Below, one piece after another: positions 58,697 through 64,000 of a stretch of 64,000 nucleotides of DNA (position 1 is the stretch's first letter; each line of letters begins with the position of its first letter). Below the pieces are notes generated by a model. That model ran no database searches. It had not been told where the DNA came from and was given only the letters and a program-made list of their open reading frames with translations. Source of the stretch: Opitutia bacterium (GTDB lineage Bacteria > Verrucomicrobiota > Verrucomicrobiia > Opitutales > Opitutaceae); the NCBI GenBank assembly GCA_016190985.1, contig JACPPI010000031.1, forward strand, positions 1-64,000. Reading direction: 5' to 3'. Both the position numbers and the translations under genes were made by a program.

Positions 58697-59581
58697 ATGC
58701 CCGCCCCCACGCCACCCCCCTCGATCGACGACGTGTGCCTCGCCGCGCTGCGCCTGCCCTGTTCCCCGGCGTTGCTGCCGCGGCTGTCCGAGGCCTTGCA
58801 AAGCGAGTCCAGCTCGACCGGCGAGATCAGCCGCATCATCCAGATCGACCCCGCGCTCGCCAGCTCCACGCTGCGCCTCGCCAACTCCGCCTTTTTCGGC
58901 GGCGGCAACGCCGTGGAGACCGTCGAGCAGGCGATCCTCCGGCTCGGCGCCAAGGAAATCTACCGGCTGGCCGCCCTGGCGCTGCTCGGCCGGTGGCCGG
59001 TGGACAAGCACAGCGGCTGCAACTGGGAGGCCAGTGATTTCTGCCGCCACGCGCTGTGCTGCGCCATCGCCACCGAGGTGCTGGCCGAGATCACCACGCA
59101 GGTGGATCCCCAGGTCGCCTACACCGCCGGCCTCACGCACGAGCTGGGCAAGCTCGCGCTGGCGCATTCCTGCGGGGCCTGGTTCCCGCTCATCCGCGCC
59201 TGCCAGACGCAACGGCAGGCCACCTGGGAAGCCGCCGAAAAGGAAATCCTCGGCTACGAGCACGCCGAGGTCGGGGCCCGCTTGCTGCGCGCCTGGCGTT
59301 TTCCGGAGAACCTGGTCGCGACCGCCGAGTTTCAGCACCGGCCCAGCAGCGCGCCGGCCCCCGCCCTGCCCCTCCTCGTCCACCTCCACGCCGGCCGGCT
59401 CGTCGCCGCCAGCATGGGCCCGGGGATCTCGGAGGACGGCTTTCTCTTCCAGGTCAACGGCCACCTGCTGCTGGAGTGGAATTTCACCCCCAGCCTGCTG
59501 GAAGAAGCCATGCTGGTCTCGCTCGACCGCGCCTCCCGGCGCCTGGGCGAGAAGCTGTCCCACGGCCAGATCAAGTATTGA
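58697..59581 (+). CDS. HDOD-domain protein paired with cheA
   Basis: The protein has 294 residues. HDOD motifs are LRLPCSPALLPRLSEALQSE, then ISRIIQIDPALASSTLRLAN and SAFFGGG, and AYTAGLTHELGKLALAHSCG, where the HD reads HE. The C-terminal part keeps YEHAEVGARLLRAW. Five nt after cheA, so they are co-transcribed. HDOD proteins next to cheA could report stress or cell state to the chemotaxis array; this is inference. Confidence 0.9.
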   Translation: MPAPTPPPSIDDVCLAALRLPCSPALLPRLSEALQSESSSTGEISRIIQIDPALASSTLRLANSAFFGGGNAVETVEQAILRLGAKEIYRLAALALLGRWPVDKHSGCNWEASDFCRHALCCAIATEVLAEITTQVDPQVAYTAGLTHELGKLALAHSCGAWFPLIRACQTQRQATWEAAEKEILGYEHAEVGARLLRAWRFPENLVATAEFQHRPSSAPAPALPLLVHLHAGRLVAASMGPGISEDGFLFQVNGHLLLEWNFTPSLLEEAMLVSLDRASRRLGEKLSHGQIKY

Positions 59582-59711
59582 GCCGGGCGGACAGGGCCCC
59601 GGCCGGGACCGCGGGCCCCGAATAGCGCTTCAGAAGTCCCAGCGCGGTCCGAAGGATAGGGATGTCAGGGCGAATCTCGACGATCCAACCCCATGGAACG
59701 TAGCAACGGAC

Positions 59712-60263
59712 ATGAACCATCTTTCCGCACCTCGTCAAACGGGGCGGCTCCGCACACTGGCGAAAACTTTCTCGCTGTTGCTGCTTCAGCCGATCCTGAC
59801 CCCTGGCCTGGCCGACGCCCACGCCCGCTCCCGTCTCCCCGCCCGGCAGGATGCCAGCGGCGCCTCGATCCGCGAAACCGAGCCGACCCCCTACCTGACG
59901 GTCATCGGCGCCGTGCCGCTGCGCTTCGGCGCGCCGCCCCCGCCGCCCGATCTCACGACCAAACCGACGGCCGACGCTCCGCCCGATCCGGCGCCGGTCC
60001 AGACGGTGGCCGCCACCAACCGGGAGTCGGTCATACCTGCACTCCCGGCACCCGCGACGGTCGCCCAGGCTCCGGTCGCCGAACCGCCCCCCGCTCCCGC
60101 CAAACCCGCGGACCCCACCTCGGGCATCCTCCCGGATGACACGCGGCCCGCGCCGCGCCCCGAGGATTTCCTCCCCTTCTTTCAATTCCCCGGCAGCACC
60201 AACAATCCGGTCCGCTCGCCCGGCCCCGTGCCGCCGAGTTCCGCCACCTACCAGCAAAAATGA
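59712..60263 (+). CDS. Proline-rich exported hypothetical protein
   Basis: The product is 183 residues from ATG 59712. The N-terminus (RTLAKTFSLLLLQPILTPGL, then ADAHA) looks like a long signal sequence. The rest is dominated by Pro and Ala (for example FGAPPPPPDLTTKPTADAPP). It is probably disordered and may span the envelope. The stop overlaps the start of the TPR gene (ATGA), which supports a real, coupled gene. No family recognised. Confidence 0.6.
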   Translation: MNHLSAPRQTGRLRTLAKTFSLLLLQPILTPGLADAHARSRLPARQDASGASIRETEPTPYLTVIGAVPLRFGAPPPPPDLTTKPTADAPPDPAPVQTVAATNRESVIPALPAPATVAQAPVAEPPPAPAKPADPTSGILPDDTRPAPRPEDFLPFFQFPGSTNNPVRSPGPVPPSSATYQQK

Positions 60264-61765
60264 TTCCTCCGTGCCCGACCCCGGTCCGCCTGTGCGCGTT
60301 GCTCGCCAGCCTGGGCTGGGCCTGCTCCAGCCTGACCGGGCAGACGCCGCCACCGAACATCGATCCCGACGCCGTGGCCGTCGACGAGGGCGAGCCCGCC
60401 GGCGCGGCGCCGCCGGCGCATCAGGCCGAGGCCGCCCCGCCGCCGGCCTCCGGGCCCGAAGATCCGGCCGGGCCTCAGGCCCTCGCCACAACGGGACCTG
60501 GCGCCGGCGACGCGCCGGAATCAAATCACTCCCCTGAGGAGCACCCGGCCAGCAGCCACGCGGCTCAGCCGGCGAACCCGAATATCCCGCCCCCGGAGAC
60601 CGAGGCCGCGCCACGCGAACTCGCCGGCCTGCAAAGAGTCGGCCTCAGCCTGACCGAGCGCGGGGACTGGGCCGCCGCCGAAATCGCCTTTCGCCGGATC
60701 CTGGCCTCGCGCGCCGCCGGGCCCGCCGAGCTGCCGCCCGCCCTGCTCGGCCTGGCCCGCGTCCACCGCCGGCAGGGCGCGCTCACCAAGGCCGCCGCCA
60801 TCTACGAGCGCTTCTTGAAGGACTATCCCGGGGACGGCCTGGTGCCCGACGCCCTGCTCGAACTCGGCCGCACCCACCGCGCGCTCGGCGCCAGCCAGCT
60901 CGCCATCGCCCGCTTCTACAGCGTCATCAACTCCACCATCAAGCTGCCGGAGGAGGGCTTCGCGCATTACCAGATGCTGGCCAAGACCGCCCAGTTTGAG
61001 ATCGCGGAGACGCATTTCCTCCTGGGCAACTTCGCCGAGGCGGGAAAATTCTACACGCGCCTGCGGTTGCTCGACCTCGCCCCGGCCGACCGGGCCCGCG
61101 CCCACTTCAAGTCCGCCTACGCCCTCCACCTCGGCAAGGACTACGAGGGCGCCGTGACCGCGCTCAATTCCTACCTGGAGCAATGGCCGCAGGACGAGCA
61201 CGGCCCGGAGGCGCGCTACCTGCTCGCCCTTTCGCTGCGCGCCCTCGGCCGCCAGCAGCAGGCGCTCGAGGCCACGCTGCAGCTGCTCCGCACCCAGCAG
61301 GCCGGCGGCGATCCCAAGGCCTGGGCCTACTGGCAGCGCCGCACCGGCAACCAGCTCGCCAATGATTTTTTCCAGAACGGCGACACGGCCAACGCGCTCG
61401 CGGTCTACCAGGGCCTGGCCGGACTGTCCCCCGACGCCGGCTGGCGCCTGCCCATCACCTACCAGATCGCCCTCTGCCACGAGCGCCTGCGGCAGACCGA
61501 CCTCGCGATCACCGCCTACCAGGGCATCGTCGACGGCGCGAAGTCGCCCGTCAGCGCCGAGTCGACCGAGCTGGCGCGCATGGCCGCGTGGCGCCTCGAC
61601 CAGCTCAAGTGGTCCGACCACACCGACCGGCAACTGGCCTCCATCTTCGCCAGCGGCGTCGCGGCCCTCCCGAAGCCGCCCGCCGCCAACCCGCCCAAGA
61701 ACCCGGGCCCTCCTCCCAGCCATGACCACTCCGGAAACCCTCCCGCAACACCTCCAAGTCTGTAA
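60260..61765 (+). CDS. Exported TPR-repeat protein
   Basis: The protein has 501 residues. A signal peptide (1-25, LCALLASLGWACSSL, possibly a lipoprotein but the lipobox is unclear) is followed by a Pro/Ala/Glu-rich region (to about 130). TPR units then run from about 130 to 460, for example AALTKAAAIYERFLKDYPGD-type sequence (ALTKAAAIYERFLKDYPGDG), SYLEQWPQDEHGPEARYLLA. The pattern resembles envelope TPR proteins of the BamD/YbgF (CpoB) kind. It overlaps the FlgN-like gene by 44 nt. A motor or envelope assembly role is possible given the location. Confidence 0.8.
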   Translation: MIPPCPTPVRLCALLASLGWACSSLTGQTPPPNIDPDAVAVDEGEPAGAAPPAHQAEAAPPPASGPEDPAGPQALATTGPGAGDAPESNHSPEEHPASSHAAQPANPNIPPPETEAAPRELAGLQRVGLSLTERGDWAAAEIAFRRILASRAAGPAELPPALLGLARVHRRQGALTKAAAIYERFLKDYPGDGLVPDALLELGRTHRALGASQLAIARFYSVINSTIKLPEEGFAHYQMLAKTAQFEIAETHFLLGNFAEAGKFYTRLRLLDLAPADRARAHFKSAYALHLGKDYEGAVTALNSYLEQWPQDEHGPEARYLLALSLRALGRQQQALEATLQLLRTQQAGGDPKAWAYWQRRTGNQLANDFFQNGDTANALAVYQGLAGLSPDAGWRLPITYQIALCHERLRQTDLAITAYQGIVDGAKSPVSAESTELARMAAWRLDQLKWSDHTDRQLASIFASGVAALPKPPAANPPKNPGPPPSHDHSGNPPATPPSL

Positions 61766-62102
61766 CGAGCTGCATGAACTCGCCCTGGAGGACAACCGGC
61801 AGCTCAAGGAGCACGGCCGCCTGCCCGCGCCGGCCTTGCTCGAGCGCAAGCGCTCCCTGCTCGCCCGGTTGGAGCTGAGCCTGGCGTCGCTCCGCGCCAT
61901 GCCGGTCGCCGGCTCCGCCCAAAAACAACTCGTCGAGAAGATCCGCGGCCGCATTCTGCAAATCCTGCAACTCGACAAGGAGAACGAGCAGTTGCTGCTC
62001 CGGGCCAGCCTCAGCCGGGGTCGCGAGACCGGGGCCGCGCCGACGCCGGCTCCGCCGCCCGCGATGCTCCGGAGAATCTACGCCCGGACCGGGGGGGCCT
62101 GA
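61722..62102 (+). CDS. FlgN-like flagellar chaperone
   Basis: The product is 126 residues from ATG 61722, inside the 3' end of the TPR gene. Two long helices make up the FlgN-type pattern: CNELHELALEDNRQLKEHGR, then LERKRSLLARLELSLASLRA and IRGRILQILQLDKENEQLLL. The Pro-rich tail is variable. FlgN carries FlgK and FlgL to the export gate; those genes are not in the window. Identification rests on helix pattern and context. Confidence 0.7.
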   Translation: MTTPETLPQHLQVCNELHELALEDNRQLKEHGRLPAPALLERKRSLLARLELSLASLRAMPVAGSAQKQLVEKIRGRILQILQLDKENEQLLLRASLSRGRETGAAPTPAPPPAMLRRIYARTGGA

Positions 62103-62126
62103 ACCGCCCGGCCGCGAGATCTGCCG

Positions 62127-63011
62127 TCAGGTGCCGAACCACTGGCTGATCTGCTCGAAGGATTCGCCCGTCCGCCCGAGCAGCGCCTCGACGCTCCCGA
62201 AGGTCAGGCCGTAGCGGCGCATGAATTCCGCGCTGAAGGGATCCGAGGTCCACGTCAGCGAGGCGGTGGGCTGAAACGGCCGGCCGACTCCCTGCGGCAG
62301 CAGCGCCGTGGAAAAATGCAGCGCTTCGGCCAGCCAGTTGCCCGGGGCCAGCCGGGCGGGCGCATCCTGTCCCGCGATGGCCGCCACGATCGTTTCGGAA
62401 AAGCGCCACTTCTTCAGCAACATGGCCGCCGCATCGGCCTGGACCAGGCCGACGGTGGCCAGCTCCCATTCCGCCACCGGCTCGGCGCCGACCCAATACT
62501 GCCCGCCCCGGAGGTTCTTGATCGACTGGTTGATCGCCAGCCGGCCGATGAAGCGCAGCAGCCCGACCGGATACGCCACCTCGGGGTCGGCCTGCCCGGT
62601 GAACTGGGCCAGGGACTGCAGGAACAGGCCGTTGAAAAGGCTCTCCGCCCAAAAATCGGCGCCGTCGATGCCGTAGTGGTCCAGATCCCGGCCACTGACG
62701 ATCCGGGCCACCGCGCAATTGAGCAGGCGGATCGTTTCACGCAGGCCGATCTTCAGCACGGCCTCGGCGATGCTGTGGCAGCGGCCGCCGCCGTAATAGG
62801 CGCTGTTGGCGCAACGGATGATGTCCGCCGCCAGGGCCGCGTCGCCCCCGACGAGCGCGGCGATGCGGTCGACACTGGCCTGCGGGTCGCGCAGGATCTT
62901 CTGGGCATTGGCCAGCATCACCGGCGCCGGGCTGAAATTCTCAATCTCAGTCAGGGCGGTGAAAAATTGTTCCTTGGTGGGCTGCGGGCCCGAGGTGACA
63001 GGCAGAAGCAT
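62127..63011 (-). CDS. HDOD-domain protein (divergent pair, minus)
   Basis: The product is 294 residues from ATG 63011; earlier in-frame codons give unlikely sequence. HDOD motifs: TEIENFSPAPVMLANAQKIL, GGDAALAADIIRCANSAYYG, then PVGLLRFIGRLAINQSIKNL, where the HD reads RF. It is FliA-linked by the upstream site (63033-63060). It converges on the FlgN-like gene, and is divergent from another HDOD gene. The two share only a moderate resemblance. Confidence 0.88.
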   Translation of the reverse strand: MLLPVTSGPQPTKEQFFTALTEIENFSPAPVMLANAQKILRDPQASVDRIAALVGGDAALAADIIRCANSAYYGGGRCHSIAEAVLKIGLRETIRLLNCAVARIVSGRDLDHYGIDGADFWAESLFNGLFLQSLAQFTGQADPEVAYPVGLLRFIGRLAINQSIKNLRGGQYWVGAEPVAEWELATVGLVQADAAAMLLKKWRFSETIVAAIAGQDAPARLAPGNWLAEALHFSTALLPQGVGRPFQPTASLTWTSDPFSAEFMRRYGLTFGSVEALLGRTGESFEQISQWFGT

Positions 63012-63032
63012 GGGCGGTTTCCCCCACCCAGA

Positions 63033-63060
63033 CAATCGGCCCGGCCAGCCCCGCCCTTGA
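63033..63060 (-). promoter_or_regulatory. FliA-like promoter of the minus-strand HDOD gene
   Basis: TCAA-N16-GCCGATTG on the minus strand. The leader is about 15 nt. Spacing is one longer than the best sites. Confidence 0.55.
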
Positions 63061-63095
63061 CTGGAATTCCCGGGCCATGGCCGCGTATTTCCCGC

Positions 63096-63122
63096 AAAAG
63101 TTTTCCCGCGCCGGACCGATAA
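63096..63122 (+). promoter_or_regulatory. FliA-type promoter of the terminal HDOD gene
   Basis: AAAAGTTT-N11-ACCGATAA, two mismatches from the enterobacterial consensus TAAAGTTT-N11-GCCGATAA. The ATG is 13 nt after the -10, the same as at cheR, so the leader would be about 7 nt. Confidence 0.7.
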
Positions 63123-63135
63123 GGGAGTGGCCCCC

Positions 63136-64000
63136 ATGCTCCCCCATCCCGCCGGTCTTCCGTCCGCTCTCCTAACGCCCGATCAGGTGGTGCGCGAGCT
63201 GCGCCACCTCCCCTCGGCGCCCAAGGTGCTGCCCCGGCTCAAGCGGCTGCTCACCAACTGCAACTCCTCCATGAGCGAGATCGTGGCGCTGATCCGCCTC
63301 GACCCCGCCATCTCCGCCCGCGTGCTGCAGACCGCCAACAGCGCCTACTACAGCAAGGGCGTGCGCTGCTTCACGGTGGACGAGGCCGTCAACCGCGTCG
63401 GCTACACGCAGGTCTACGAACTCGTCGCCTACGCGGTCGCCTCGCAGGTGCTGGTGCGGCCCCTCGGGGCCTACGGGATGGAGCCCGACGAGCTCTGGCG
63501 CATGTCCGTCGCCTGCGCCCTGGCCGCCGAAATGCTGGCCGGCCTCACCGGCGAGGAGCGCGACATCGCCTACACCGTCGGCCTGCTGCACTGCGTCGGC
63601 CTGCTCGCGATCGACGAGTGGATCCAGCGCAACCACCCCGGCCGCCGGCTGGTCAGCCAGGGCTTCCCGCGCGAGACCTGCGAACACGAGCGCGCCCTGC
63701 TCGGCTTCACCCAGGCCGAGACCGGCGCCTCGTTGCTCCGGCACTGGGACTTCCCCCTCTCGATGTCCGAGCCCATCCGCTGGCAGTATTTTCCCCGCAG
63801 CACCGCCGGCTACCAGCGCCTGGCCTGCCTGCTCCACGCCGCCAAATGGGTCCGCACCATGGCGCTGGCCGCCCCCGAGGCGATCAGCCCGCCCGCGCCC
63901 GACGCCTGGCTGCTCCAGCCGCTCCATCTCACCGTGCCCAAGCTCGAGCAATGCGCCGGGGAAGTGCGCCGGCAGCTCGCGGCGATCAACTGCCTGCTTG
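63136..64000 (+). CDS. HDOD-domain protein (partial, runs off the window)
   Basis: At least 288 residues from ATG 63136; the 3' end is cut by the window edge. HDOD motifs: LRHLPSAPKVLPRLKRLLTN, then SEIVALIRLDPAISARVLQT and ANSAYYSKGV, and AYTVGLLHCVGLLAIDEWIQ, where the HD reads HC. This is the fourth HDOD protein in the window and is divergent from the third. It has a near-consensus FliA promoter. Like the other three it lacks any catalytic partner domain in the visible part. Confidence 0.88.
   Translation, partial: MLPHPAGLPSALLTPDQVVRELRHLPSAPKVLPRLKRLLTNCNSSMSEIVALIRLDPAISARVLQTANSAYYSKGVRCFTVDEAVNRVGYTQVYELVAYAVASQVLVRPLGAYGMEPDELWRMSVACALAAEMLAGLTGEERDIAYTVGLLHCVGLLAIDEWIQRNHPGRRLVSQGFPRETCEHERALLGFTQAETGASLLRHWDFPLSMSEPIRWQYFPRSTAGYQRLACLLHAAKWVRTMALAAPEAISPPAPDAWLLQPLHLTVPKLEQCAGEVRRQLAAINCLL

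Overview
The window is high-GC bacterial DNA carrying a nearly continuous flagellar, motility and chemotaxis island. Gene content and style point to the Verrucomicrobiota, most likely an Opitutaceae-like organism. The pointers are a short flagellin pair, SPINDLY-type glycosyltransferases, many HDOD proteins and GC-rich, alanine/proline-rich proteins. This placement is inference, because there is no rRNA in the window.

Region 1 (about 0.9-22.3 kb, all minus strand) encodes the basal body, export gate, C-ring, hook and motor. Transcription reads from right to left. The first unit is flgB-flgC-fliE-fliF-fliG-fliH-fliI-fliJ-motE-like-fliK-flgD-flgE-fliL-fliM-fliN-fliO-fliP-fliQ-fliR. The second is flhB-flhA-flhF-small membrane gene-fliA-motA-motB-small Cys protein. 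Each unit begins with a strong -24/-12 (sigma-54) promoter match, and in both the start codon lies exactly 16 nt after the -12 TTGC. A sigma-54 activator (46030-47502) is present in the window.

Region 2 (22.5-26.4 kb, plus) holds cheR, cheB, a REC/HD-GYP-like regulator with a damaged HD motif, and cheD. Next comes a small helix-turn-helix gene set among three copies of a 23-bp palindrome (26.49-27.07 kb), the least explained element here.

Region 3 (27.2-35.7 kb) is the late filament region: a DMT-type membrane protein, a hybrid kinase, FliT-like and FliS chaperones, a FlgM-like anti-sigma factor, a lipoprotein, fliD and two tandem flagellin genes. The flagellin leaders share a hairpin with GGA in its loop and a second GGA in the ribosome-binding site, as in CsrA targets.

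Region 4 (35.7-44.0 kb, minus) is a glycosylation cluster: a FkbM methyltransferase, three glycosyltransferases and two SPINDLY/OGT-like (GT41) proteins. It is probably for flagellin O-glycosylation.

Region 5 (44.2-64 kb) is regulatory. It contains four HDOD proteins, a sigma-54 response regulator, cheX, a REC-REC-STAS-like protein, a 1585-residue multi-PAS hybrid kinase, a second kinase fused end-to-end with a truncated porin, cheA, a TPR operon and a FlgN-like chaperone. Around ten sites resembling FliA (sigma-28) promoters, mostly TAAA/TCAA-N15-GCCGATNN, lie in front of cheR, flgM, fliD, the OGT gene, cheX, the HDOD genes and others. This suggests a sigma-54 to FliA cascade that also covers glycosylation and HDOD genes. 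No cheW, MCP, flgK/L, flgF/G, flgA/H/I, flhG, csrA or fliW was seen in the window.
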